Below are positions 15,301 to 22,396 of a stretch of 38,209 nt of DNA, piece by piece. The notes below the pieces were generated by a model. It was not told the origin of the DNA. It searched no databases and saw only the letters and a program-made list of their open reading frames with translations. Position 1 is the stretch's first letter. Each line of letters starts with the position of its first letter. Made by a program: the position numbers and the translations under genes. This DNA is from Clostridia bacterium (GTDB taxonomy: Bacteria > Bacillota > Clostridia > Christensenellales > CAG-138), in assembly GCA_017545535.1 (NCBI GenBank), contig JAFWMS010000017.1, positions 1 to 38,209 on the forward strand, given 5' to 3'.

Positions 15301-15591
15301 TCAGGGAGTGATGGCGGGGTCGTAGCAAAGCCGATCCACCACGCCCACGATCACACCGTCGAAAGTGCACACATCGTTCTCCAGATGGAACTCCGTTTCC
15401 GCGGCGCTCCCGTCCTCGGACACGAGGACCAGATCCCCTATGCCCGCGCCGGAGGCATCGGCATACACATACTCCTCCTCCATCTCCTCGCCCTTGTCGT
15501 CGAGGAAACGGATGAGCATCATCTTCTTGCCGATATGAGTCGGCTCCTTGATGACGGAGACGAGATTGCCGACGACTCTTCCTACGCGCAT
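15301..15591 (-). CDS. BMC-P pentameric vertex protein (EutN/CcmL-like)
   Basis: A 96-residue EutN/CcmL-type protein: MRVGRVVGNLVSVIKEPTH at the start, LMLIRFLDD-like strand, GAGIGDLVLVSEDGSAA loop and IVGVVDRL near the C-terminus. Pentamers of this fold cap the shell vertices. An acidic insertion (GEEMEEEYVY, about residues 34-43) distinguishes it from the other two BMC-P proteins of the locus. It lies between the two BMC-H genes with gaps of 13 and 53 bases. Confidence 0.95.
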   Translation of the reverse strand: MRVGRVVGNLVSVIKEPTHIGKKMMLIRFLDDKGEEMEEEYVYADASGAGIGDLVLVSEDGSAAETEFHLENDVCTFDGVIVGVVDRLCYDPAITP

Positions 15592-15603
15592 CTTTTCTTT
15601 CCC

Positions 15604-15870
15604 TTAGAGAATGCCTTCCACATCCGCATGGGGACGGGGGATCACATGGACGCTGACCAGCTCGCCGACTCGCTTAGCCGCGGCCGCACCGGCGTCCACC
15701 GCTGCCTTCACAGCGCCGACATCTCCGCGGACCATAACGGTCACCAATCCCGCGCCTACCGTCTGCTTGTTCATCAGGCGAACGTCTGCCGCTTTGACCA
15801 TGGCATCCGCTGCCTCCACCGCGCCGACGAATCCTCTGGTCTCAATGAGTCCCAATGCTTCCTTTTCCAT
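15604..15870 (-). CDS. BMC-H hexameric shell protein 1 (PduA/PduJ-like)
   Basis: An 88-residue canonical BMC-H domain with [14 protein letters not shown], pore [11 protein letters not shown] and [16 protein letters not shown] placed the start at ATG 15870, not 15909, because AAAGGAGG lies eight or nine bases upstream and the product then begins exactly at the domain. It has the strongest ribosome site of the shell genes and is likely the main facet protein. It overlaps nothing and is 24 bases from the upstream BMC-P gene. Confidence 0.97.
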   Translation of the reverse strand: MEKEALGLIETRGFVGAVEAADAMVKAADVRLMNKQTVGAGLVTVMVRGDVGAVKAAVDAGAAAAKRVGELVSVHVIPRPHADVEGIL

Positions 15871-15893
15871 AGATCGTGCCTCCTTTGCGTTTT

Positions 15894-16172
15894 TTAGGTC
15901 AGGGTGCATTTTGTACTATTGTAACGGTCGATGATCCCGACGACGGCCAGATCCACGGGGACCTTCCCCCTGCGGAACGAAGCGGCCGCTTCGGAACTGT
16001 CGACAAGATACACAAATTCTCCGGCTCCGGCCGTCTGCAGAGGATCCCCTGCGACCATGAGCCCCTTTGGCTGGCCCGACACATACTGTCGGATCAGCAG
16101 CAGCCGGATCCCGATGAGCGCAGGATGCTTGGGGGTGCATACCACGTTGCCGACCACTTTGCCAACGATCAT
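15894..16172 (-). CDS. BMC-P pentameric vertex protein (EutN/PduN-like)
   Basis: A 92-residue EutN/CcmL fold protein starting [20 protein letters not shown], with LLLIRQY, the [15 protein letters not shown] loop and [12 protein letters not shown] near the end. The sequence matches the PduN/EutN branch better than the acidic BMC-P at 15301. AAAGGAG precedes the ATG. It sits between the BMC-T and BMC-H genes, the usual order of shell operons. Confidence 0.95.
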   Translation of the reverse strand: MIVGKVVGNVVCTPKHPALIGIRLLLIRQYVSGQPKGLMVAGDPLQTAGAGEFVYLVDSSEAAASFRRGKVPVDLAVVGIIDRYNSTKCTLT

Positions 16173-16211
16173 ATCCGTGCGCTCCTTTCTGAAAGAATGG
16201 GTCGATCTCCC

Positions 16212-16757
16212 TTACTGAAGGGCCTCCGTCAGCTCCTCATGAGGCGCGGGGATGACCACCGCGTTGGTAATCATGCCGTCGTTCCCCCGCTCTTGGATCC
16301 CGGCCTGGACCGCCGCACGGGCGGAGGACACGCTGCCGGTCAAAAGGACGAAGGACTTGCCGCCAAGGCCCGTGCCCAGCCGGATCTCCATCAGCTCCAC
16401 GTCCGCCGCCTTCACAGCCGCATCGGCGGACAGCAGGGCCTGGGCTAAGGAGAAGGTCTCGATGACGCCCAGGGCTTCTACACCCTTGAGGTCTACCGCG
16501 CCGCGCATGGCCAATATCACCTGCTCATGGACCCGGGGAATGATCATGCTGTCGATCAGATTTTGGCTCGAGGCCACACAGCCCGCCTCGATGGAGGCCT
16601 TCACGTCCGCCACGGAGCCGGTGACGATCACCACATACTTGCCGGGGCAGACCGCTGAAGCCTTCACAATGGCCACATTCGCCGCCTTCAGGATGGCATC
16701 CGCCGCGAAGATGCCCTGGGAAATACTGTTCAGTTCTACCATGCCCAATGCTTCCAT
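16212..16757 (-). CDS. pduT: BMC-T trimeric shell protein, PduT-like with pore cysteine
   Basis: The 181-residue product has two tandem BMC domains (about 1-90 and 94-181; the second starts VEALGVIETFSLAQAL). Cys37 in the first-domain pore loop AVCPGKYVV corresponds to the cysteine that in Citrobacter PduT coordinates a [4Fe-4S] cluster at the trimer pore. This fits the adjacent PduS gene 13 bases upstream, since PduS and PduT are thought to pass electrons across the shell. An AGGAGG site precedes the ATG. No double-stacking BMC-T is present in the locus, so this pore may be the only large one. Confidence 0.93.
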   Translation of the reverse strand: MEALGMVELNSISQGIFAADAILKAANVAIVKASAVCPGKYVVIVTGSVADVKASIEAGCVASSQNLIDSMIIPRVHEQVILAMRGAVDLKGVEALGVIETFSLAQALLSADAAVKAADVELMEIRLGTGLGGKSFVLLTGSVSSARAAVQAGIQERGNDGMITNAVVIPAPHEELTEALQ

Positions 16758-16769
16758 GTCTGTGCCTCC

Positions 16770-18077
16770 TTAGCCGATGACGATCTCGTTGGCGGTTATC
16801 GCGCGAACGGTGCCGTTGATCGAAGCGTGGATGTCCACGCCCAGTTTTCCTTCCGGAGCCTTGGCGATGCGCTCTCCCACGCGCACCTGTTGACTCACGC
16901 TCACCACGCACTCCGACGGGGCGCCAATATGCATCTTCAGCGGGATGCGCACCTGGCCCGGATGCAGCTCCTCACGGAGCAGGGGCGCGGGTACGTCGTA
17001 TTTTGTCAAGCCCAGCCGGGCGATGAGCCGATGGACCGGCACCTTCCCATACTCCCGGAAGGGATGGGCGCCGTCCGGCGTCCGCTTCTGGGGCTTCACA
17101 CCGCTCTGTGCCAGAGCCATCTTCGCTTCCGTCATGATGGCTGACGGCGTGAGGCCGAAGGGACAGGCGTAGAAGGAGCAAACGCCGCAGTTGCAGCAGG
17201 AGAACAGGCCGTTGTCCTTATACTCAGAGCCGTAGGCCGCCGCCCGCATGGCCAGATGGGGCTTGACCCCCAGGCCGATGGCGTTGCGGGGACAGAGCTC
17301 CGTGCACTGCATGCACTGGCAGCAGACGCTCTTGGCCAGCTTCCGATTGAAGCTCTGGGGCGCGGCCTTGCGCAGGAAATGGGGATGATCCTTTTTCAAT
17401 ACGATGAGGCCGCCGGTGGTCTTGGTGACCACGTTGTCCCAGTTCTTTTCCACATAGCCCATCATGGGGCCGCCGCAGATAAGACCGTATCCCTCCTCGT
17501 CCGCCGGGCCGCCCGCCAGAGCGATGCAGTCCCGGAAGCTCATGCCCAGCGGCGCGTCGATGGTGACGGGATGGACCACCTCGCCGGTGACGGTGAGCCG
17601 CTTGTGGGTCACGGGGATATCCTGTTGCGCCAGGGCAATGTTCTTCAGGGTAGACACGTTCTGCACCACGGCGCCGGCGTCGATGGGGATGCCGCCCACG
17701 GGGACGATGCGCCCGGTCACGTCGTACACCAGCTGCTGCTCGTCTCCGGCGGGATAATAGTCGTTGAGGATGAAAACGGAGATGTTCCGTTCGTTTTGAC
17801 AGGCCGCTTCCAGCGCCCGGATAGCCTCCGCGTGCTTGCCCTTGATGCAGATCTTGCCTTCCTTGGCCCCGCAGGCTTCCATGGCGTAGCGCATGCCGGC
17901 CACCACCATCTCGGGCTCGTAAAGCATGAGCTGCTGATCCACCCGCAGCAAGGGTTCGCATTCGGCGCCGTTGCCGATGACGATGTCCGCCTCGCAGTTG
18001 AGCTTCACATGGGTGGGGAACCCGGCGCCGCCTGCGCCGACGACCCCTGCCGCCTTGCATTTATCGTGAATGACCAT
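16770..18077 (-). CDS. pduS: PduS-like (RnfC-like) flavin/iron-sulfur electron-transfer protein
   Basis: The 435-residue product has an N-terminal Rossmann-like RnfC domain (GVVGAGGAGFPTHVKL, residues 10-26, NAD/FMN binding), a SLBB-type middle region and two ferredoxin-like cysteine clusters: CCQCMQCTELCP and CCNCGVCSFYACP (about residues 250-310). A C-terminal barrel-sandwich-like segment follows. PduS oxidises or reduces nicotinamide cofactors in BMCs and can pass electrons through PduT. It lies 40 bases after the aldehyde dehydrogenase, whose NADH it may recycle. GGAGAGGAG precedes the ATG. Confidence 0.94.
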   Translation of the reverse strand: MVIHDKCKAAGVVGAGGAGFPTHVKLNCEADIVIGNGAECEPLLRVDQQLMLYEPEMVVAGMRYAMEACGAKEGKICIKGKHAEAIRALEAACQNERNISVFILNDYYPAGDEQQLVYDVTGRIVPVGGIPIDAGAVVQNVSTLKNIALAQQDIPVTHKRLTVTGEVVHPVTIDAPLGMSFRDCIALAGGPADEEGYGLICGGPMMGYVEKNWDNVVTKTTGGLIVLKKDHPHFLRKAAPQSFNRKLAKSVCCQCMQCTELCPRNAIGLGVKPHLAMRAAAYGSEYKDNGLFSCCNCGVCSFYACPFGLTPSAIMTEAKMALAQSGVKPQKRTPDGAHPFREYGKVPVHRLIARLGLTKYDVPAPLLREELHPGQVRIPLKMHIGAPSECVVSVSQQVRVGERIAKAPEGKLGVDIHASINGTVRAITANEIVIG

Positions 18078-18116
18078 ATTCTCTCCTCTCCTTGTTCCTT
18101 CCCGTGAGGATCAGGG

Positions 18117-19517
18117 TTACAGCATGTCCAGGGCGCCTCGGAGCGTGCAGCGGCGGGTCCTGGTAAAGGTCCGCGCGCTGGTGAGCCCCTCGCCCGTGGG
18201 GGTGGCAATGGTAAAGGTGGTGAATCCCTCGCCGCCAAAGCCGATGCCGGCATAGGAGGGTCCATTCTTCACAAAGATGGTGGTGTCCAGCGCCTGGGAA
18301 GCCCGGGACAGGTTTTCCACGTTGGTGGAGTGCATGTGGGCCGAATGATGGTTCCCGTGCTCCGCTTCCACGGCACAGTCGATGGCCTCGTTCACATCCT
18401 CCACGAACACCACGGGCATCACGGGCATGAGCATCTCCGTGGTGACGAAGGGATGGTCCTTGGTGGTGACGGTCACCACCAGCTTGGGCTCGCCCTGGAC
18501 CGGGATCCCTGCGCTCTTGAGCAGATAGCCGGCGTCACGGCCCACGAAAGCCCGGTTGATCACATACCCGCTGTCCTTTTTGATGAGGACCGTCTCCAGG
18601 AGCTTTTGGGCCTGCGCGCTGTCGATGAGCTGGGCGCCGCTGCGGACCATGCCCTCCACCAGGGCGTTGCCCACGGACTTGACCACAAAGGTCTCCTTTT
18701 CCGCGATGCAGGGAATATTGTTCTCAAAACTTGCGCCGTCCACGATATCCTTGGCGGCTCGCTCGATATTGGCCGTTTCATCCACGATCACCGGCGGATT
18801 GCCGGGACCGGCGCCGATGACCTTTTTTCCGCTCTTCATGGCCATGGACACGATGGCTTCCCCGCCGGTCACCGCCAGCAGCCGCACGGCTGGGTGGGCC
18901 ATGAGCCGCTGAGATGCGGCCACGGAGGGTTCTTTCACCGCATAGAGCAGCGGTCCCGGAGCGCCGGCGGCCACCGCCGCCTTGTTGAGCACTTCGATGG
19001 CCATAGCGGAACATTTCTTGGCCGCGGGATGGGGCGCGAACACCACCGTGTTCCCCGCCGCCACCATGCCGATGCCGTTGTTGATCACCGTGGCCACGGG
19101 GTTGGTGGAGGGCGTGATGGAACCGATCACGCCGAAGGGCGCCGGGAAGATGAGCGTGAGGCCCTCATCCCCGGTGATGGCCCGGGTCTCCAAATCCTCC
19201 ACGCCGGGAGTCTTCTGCGCGGCCAGCAGGCACTTGGCGGTCTTATGGGCGACGGAACCGTATTTGGTCTCCTCGAAAGCAGCCTTTGCCAGGCTCTCCG
19301 CGTTTTCCACGGCCGCCTTGCGCATGGCCTCCACGATGACGCGCCGCTTCTCCATGCCCACCCGCACGAACGCCTTCTGGGTGCGCACCGCTGCGTCGAT
19401 ACATGCGTCCATATCCTCAAAGAAGCAGGTATCGGGGGCAGGCGCATTCTCCATCTGAGGCTGCATCTGCCGCACCACGTCCGCGACGATCCGTTCGATC
19501 TGTTCCTGTGAAAGCAT
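18117..19517 (-). CDS. BMC CoA-acylating aldehyde dehydrogenase (PduP/EutE-like)
   Basis: The enzyme converts an aldehyde, NAD+ and CoA to acyl-CoA and NADH in the BMC lumen. The 466-residue product starts with an encapsulation-type helix (MLSQEQIERIVADVVRQMQ) and a short Pro-rich linker. It carries the ALDH NAD-binding and catalytic domains, with FGVIGSITPSTNPVAT (about 129-144), the glycine-rich AVTGGEAIV (about 215-223) and the active-site Cys270 in NNIPCIAEKE. Length matches PduP/EutE. It shows that the locus is a catabolic aldehyde-processing metabolosome. The aldehyde itself (acetaldehyde, propionaldehyde, glycolaldehyde or other) cannot be inferred. Confidence 0.95.
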   Translation of the reverse strand: MLSQEQIERIVADVVRQMQPQMENAPAPDTCFFEDMDACIDAAVRTQKAFVRVGMEKRRVIVEAMRKAAVENAESLAKAAFEETKYGSVAHKTAKCLLAAQKTPGVEDLETRAITGDEGLTLIFPAPFGVIGSITPSTNPVATVINNGIGMVAAGNTVVFAPHPAAKKCSAMAIEVLNKAAVAAGAPGPLLYAVKEPSVAASQRLMAHPAVRLLAVTGGEAIVSMAMKSGKKVIGAGPGNPPVIVDETANIERAAKDIVDGASFENNIPCIAEKETFVVKSVGNALVEGMVRSGAQLIDSAQAQKLLETVLIKKDSGYVINRAFVGRDAGYLLKSAGIPVQGEPKLVVTVTTKDHPFVTTEMLMPVMPVVFVEDVNEAIDCAVEAEHGNHHSAHMHSTNVENLSRASQALDTTIFVKNGPSYAGIGFGGEGFTTFTIATPTGEGLTSARTFTRTRRCTLRGALDML

Positions 19518-19566
19518 CTCTTACGCTCCCTCTTTCGCTCAAACGTTTGAAAAAATCGGTATATGA

Positions 19567-20193
19567 TCACCGGTTACGATCCGAAGATACCGCCGGCCTG
19601 CGGTCCCGATGCCGGGCGGCTTCGCCGCTTTCATCCGCGCCGTCTGTCGCAGCGTCGGATGCGGTTTTGGGAAGGGTCCCGGCGATGATGTCCACCAAAT
19701 TGGGTGCCGGCTTGTACTTCGGTCCTGTTCTGGCCGCAGGCGTCTTACGGGGTATCGGCTTTGGCGCCGCCGCGGGTTCCGGCTTTTTCTCCTGGACCAG
19801 CTCGGGTTCTTTCTCGGGCAGGGGTTCTGACGCAGGCGTGGGGATCGAGGCCTCCCGGGGCTTAGGCGCTTCGGCGAGGACCGGCTCGGATTCTCGGGCG
19901 GGATACTTCTTATAGCAGTTAGTCCCGTTCATCTCCACCTGATCCACAATGCCGATGATGGCCATGTCCACGGGACGTTTGTCGGTCTGCTCTGTCTGAC
20001 GGGCGCTGCTGCCGCAGACGCACATGACCAGCTCTCCCTCACCGGCACCCACCAGATCCAACGCCACCTTCGGCTGACCTGAAGCCTGCATGGTGTCGAT
20101 GTTCCATTCCTCCACGATCAGGAGTTTGCCGCCTTGCAGCTTTTCCGTCTTGTTCGTGCTGACTACGTTGCCTTTTACCACCGCAAGAATCAT
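19567..20193 (-). CDS. BMC-P vertex protein with long Pro/Glu/Lys-rich C-terminal extension
   Basis: The first about 105 residues form an EutN/CcmL domain (MILAVVKGNVVSTNKTEKL, LLIVEEWNI, GAGEGELVMCVCGSSAR, VDMAIIGIVDQVEM). The next about 100 residues are a low-complexity extension rich in Pro, Glu, Ala and Lys, with several P-x-P repeats, then a conserved-looking NLVDIIAGTLPK segment and a charged end. Ordinary BMC-P proteins are 85-100 residues, so the tail doubles the length. It could reach into or out of the compartment and tether cargo or the positioning system. AGGAGG precedes the ATG; the gene overlaps the upstream stop by four bases. Confidence 0.9.
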   Translation of the reverse strand: MILAVVKGNVVSTNKTEKLQGGKLLIVEEWNIDTMQASGQPKVALDLVGAGEGELVMCVCGSSARQTEQTDKRPVDMAIIGIVDQVEMNGTNCYKKYPARESEPVLAEAPKPREASIPTPASEPLPEKEPELVQEKKPEPAAAPKPIPRKTPAARTGPKYKPAPNLVDIIAGTLPKTASDAATDGADESGEAARHRDRRPAVSSDRNR

Positions 20194-20780
20194 GCAGAAC
20201 CTCCTCTGTCATTCAAAATGGTCACGCCCAATTCCTTCGCCTCGTCCCGTGCATAGGGGGTGATGATGGCCCCCGGAGCGGCCTCCAGTTCCCGTTTGCC
20301 CTGACGATAACAGGAGGAGACCTCCGTTGCCGTGATGAGGGTCAGAGCGGACCTCGCTGTGGACTGGGACGGTAGATATACGATGTGAGCGCCGTCCTCC
20401 CCTATCTGGTGCAGGTACGCTTGCATCCGCTGAGGGATGCGCTCCCGCACCATGCCGCTCTGGATCGTCACATCCGCGCCGCTGAACAGCAGCCGGGCCG
20501 TGATGTCTGCAAAGAAGCAATCGTCTCTCAGCTCCGTCACCCGACGATAGAAAGCCGGAGACGGGGTGATGATCCTGGCCCGCAGGACCCGGGGCACCAT
20601 CTGCATCACGGCTCGCCGTACGGCGGGATCATTCACATCCAGGAACCGGTCCGTGCGCAGCTCCCCAGGGATCTTGTTCACATCGCCCACCAGATAGGCG
20701 TCCGTGATCTGTCCGGTGAGGCTGCCCGCATTCACATAGTCCGGGATCAGCACCAGGCTGATATCGCGGGGGGCGCTCAT
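20190..20780 (-). CDS. Unrecognised BMC-associated protein
   Basis: The 196-residue product overlaps both neighbours by four bases (ATGA junctions), so it is tightly co-translated with PduL and the long BMC-P protein. I do not recognise the N-terminal domain (LVLIPDYVNAGSLTG, then ADITARLLFSGADVTIQSG), which has the alternating look of an alpha/beta fold, perhaps flavoprotein-like. The C-terminal 45 residues (LITATEV followed by PGAIITPYARDEAKELGV) match a short motif at the ends of several BMC accessory proteins such as EutQ- and EutT-related proteins. No encapsulation helix is evident. Function unknown; a shell-assembly or cofactor role is possible. Confidence 0.7.
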   Translation of the reverse strand: MSAPRDISLVLIPDYVNAGSLTGQITDAYLVGDVNKIPGELRTDRFLDVNDPAVRRAVMQMVPRVLRARIITPSPAFYRRVTELRDDCFFADITARLLFSGADVTIQSGMVRERIPQRMQAYLHQIGEDGAHIVYLPSQSTARSALTLITATEVSSCYRQGKRELEAAPGAIITPYARDEAKELGVTILNDRGGSA

Positions 20781-21427
20781 AGATCGTCCTCGCGGATGGC
20801 CGAAAGCAACATCTCGTTCACGATACCGGCGGCGTTGGCCTCGTCCGTATCCACATGGGCTTCCAGAAGCGCTTTATCCGACACACGCACGGCCACCCCC
20901 ATGAGTACCGTGGGCCGCTCCCCCTGGGTGATGAGGGAGACGAAGCTTCCGTTTTTCAGATGGAACGTGTCCGCCAGATCCGCGGGCACATGAAGATGCC
21001 GCATAGCCACGATTGCGCCCTCTTGAACGGTCAGCGTCCCCCGGGGGCCCTCCAGGGTGATGGACGGTGAATCGGCGATGTCCCCGGACATGCGCACTGT
21101 GGGGGGGATGCCCAGTTTGAAGCAGTCGGTCCGGCTCACTTCCACCTGGACCTTCGAGCGAAGGGGACCCAGGACCCGAACCTTGTCGATGGCGCCCTTT
21201 GGGCCTCGGATGGTGACGGTCTCCTGACAGGCGTACTGCCCCAGCTGGACCAGATCCTTCTGGTGGGTCAGCTCATATCCTTCTCCGAACAGATAAGCGA
21301 TCGCAGCTGCATCCAGATGCACATGCCGATTGGACACGCTCACGGGGAAAAGCAGTTTCCCCGTTTCGCGATACTGCTCGGCCAACAAAGCCTGCCGTAC
21401 CCGCGCTTTCAGTTCGGTCTGGTTCAT
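20777..21427 (-). CDS. pduL: Phosphate propanoyltransferase PduL (BMC phosphotransacylase)
   Basis: PduL converts acyl-CoA and phosphate to acyl phosphate, regenerating CoA inside the compartment. The 216-residue product starts with an amphipathic helix (MNQTELKARVRQALLAEQ) typical of encapsulation peptides. The two beta-barrel halves follow, with metal ligands in SVSNRHVHLD and MRHLHVPADLA and the conserved LGPLRSKVQVEVSRTDCF. I chose ATG 21427 rather than 21469 because GGAGAGG lies about eight bases upstream and the targeting helix is then N-terminal. It is the first gene of the 24-gene run, directly behind the proposed promoter. Confidence 0.95.
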   Translation of the reverse strand: MNQTELKARVRQALLAEQYRETGKLLFPVSVSNRHVHLDAAAIAYLFGEGYELTHQKDLVQLGQYACQETVTIRGPKGAIDKVRVLGPLRSKVQVEVSRTDCFKLGIPPTVRMSGDIADSPSITLEGPRGTLTVQEGAIVAMRHLHVPADLADTFHLKNGSFVSLITQGERPTVLMGVAVRVSDKALLEAHVDTDEANAAGIVNEMLLSAIREDDL

Positions 21428-21509
21428 ACTCGGTCCCTCTCCGCAAAACAATTCTGCTGTGGATACCAATCTATGCTCTGTCTTTTATGTCTAATAATCT
21501 GATGATTCA

Positions 21510-21537
21510 ATTATATCACCTGATTTTTAATTTGCAA
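21510..21537 (-). promoter_or_regulatory. Sigma-70-type promoter of the BMC operon
   Basis: On the minus strand, TTGCAA (21537-21532) is followed after 16 bases by TATAAT (21515-21510), with a TGA just before it giving an extended -10. It is placed about 80 bases ahead of the PduL start and back-to-back with the flavin reductase promoter. The AT-rich intergenic stretch between them is the natural place for GntR operators. Confidence 0.6.
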
Positions 21538-21578
21538 TACCTTCCCGACTATTTATGAACAAATATTGTATACTTTTT

Positions 21579-21607
21579 TTGACACGGTCTGAAAAGAATG
21601 GTAGAAT
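21579..21607 (+). promoter_or_regulatory. Sigma-70-type promoter of the flavin-reductase-like gene
   Basis: TTGACA (21579-21584), 17-base spacer, TAGAAT (21602-21607), about 30 bases ahead of the start codon. The short leader includes an AAAGGAG ribosome site. It diverges from the BMC operon promoter with about 40 bases between the -35 boxes. Confidence 0.75.
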
Positions 21608-21638
21608 GAGCCAAATCATCGATAAAGGAGACTTTTTT

Positions 21639-22133
21639 ATGGATCGGATAACACTTCGCGAGGCGCAGAAGCTCAGTTCTCCCAACCCCTTTGCCCTTAT
21701 ATCCACTGTGGATGAAAAGGGTCGCAACAACCTGATGGCCCTGTCCTGGTGGACGTACTGTTCCAATAATCCGCCCACCGTGGCCGTATGCCTGTCCAAA
21801 AAGGGGTATAGCGGCTGCCTCATTAAAGCCACTGGTGAGTTTGCCCTCTGCCTTCCCAATGAATCCCTGCAGGAGGCAGCCTTTCGCTGCGGGACCTGCT
21901 CCGGCCGGGATACAGACAAGGCTCAGCTCTTCGGCATCACCCTGGAAAGCGCTAGCGAGATCGCGCCCATGCTCGTCTCTCAAAGCAAGGTCGCCCTGGA
22001 ATGTCGGTCCACCCAAATCGTAGAGACAGGGGACCATTACCTGTTTGTGGCAGATGTAGTCGCCGCCCATGGCGATCCGGGCGCGAAGCATCTCCTGGCA
22101 GAGGACGGTTACACCTGCCTGGCGGCCTACTGA
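21639..22133 (+). CDS. Flavin reductase-like FMN-binding split-barrel protein
   Basis: A 164-residue product of the flavin-reductase-like family, which binds FMN and often reduces it with NAD(P)H. Conserved features are the NPFALISTVDEKGRNNLMALS start, a PPTVAVCLSKKGYS strand pair and a GEFALCLPNESL segment. I chose ATG 21639 (AAAGGAG nine bases upstream) rather than the frame start at 21555, which would precede the promoter. It is transcribed divergently from the BMC operon. A link with redox balance or with the flavin of PduS is conceivable but unproven. Confidence 0.85.
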   Translation: MDRITLREAQKLSSPNPFALISTVDEKGRNNLMALSWWTYCSNNPPTVAVCLSKKGYSGCLIKATGEFALCLPNESLQEAAFRCGTCSGRDTDKAQLFGITLESASEIAPMLVSQSKVALECRSTQIVETGDHYLFVADVVAAHGDPGAKHLLAEDGYTCLAAY

Positions 22134-22283
22134 TCCGGCATACCGTATTACACATTTCCACTGCGATTGGAGCAGGACAGGGATCCGATGGAAGACACAT
22201 CGGCTCCCGTCTGCATATTGCTACCCCTCAGTTATCTCGGGGCGGTTCGCTTCATCATCCAAGAGATATATTTTTTTCTTGGT

Positions 22284-22311
22284 TTGACAACCTCAAAAAT
22301 GGTGGTATAAT
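22284..22311 (+). promoter_or_regulatory. Sigma-70-type promoter of the second GntR gene
   Basis: TTGACA (22284-22289), 16-base spacer, TATAAT (22306-22311). Transcription would start near 22318, giving a leader of about 80 bases that contains the hairpin at 22331-22375. Confidence 0.8.
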
Positions 22312-22330
22312 TTTATATGTAAGAAATTGT

Positions 22331-22375
22331 AGGCGTTTTGCTGTTTGCTCTTTCCTTGAGCCGGGCAAAACGCCT
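22331..22375 (+). promoter_or_regulatory. Attenuator-like hairpin in the leader of the second GntR gene
   Basis: A perfect 11-bp inverted repeat, AGGCGTTTTGC (22331-22341) and GCAAAACGCCT (22365-22375), encloses 23 bases and runs into TTTTGT. It lies between the promoter and the ribosome site (22382-22387). The position fits a leader terminator or RNA-level control; the T run is short, so it may also be only a stability element. Confidence 0.55.
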
Positions 22376-22396
22376 TTTGTCGAGAGGATGAGAAAC

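Noticed and set aside
14955..15870. The two BMC-H genes as an assembly duplication
   Set aside because: They differ in the pore-preceding loop and C-terminus and are separated by a distinct BMC-P gene, so they are genuine paralogues.
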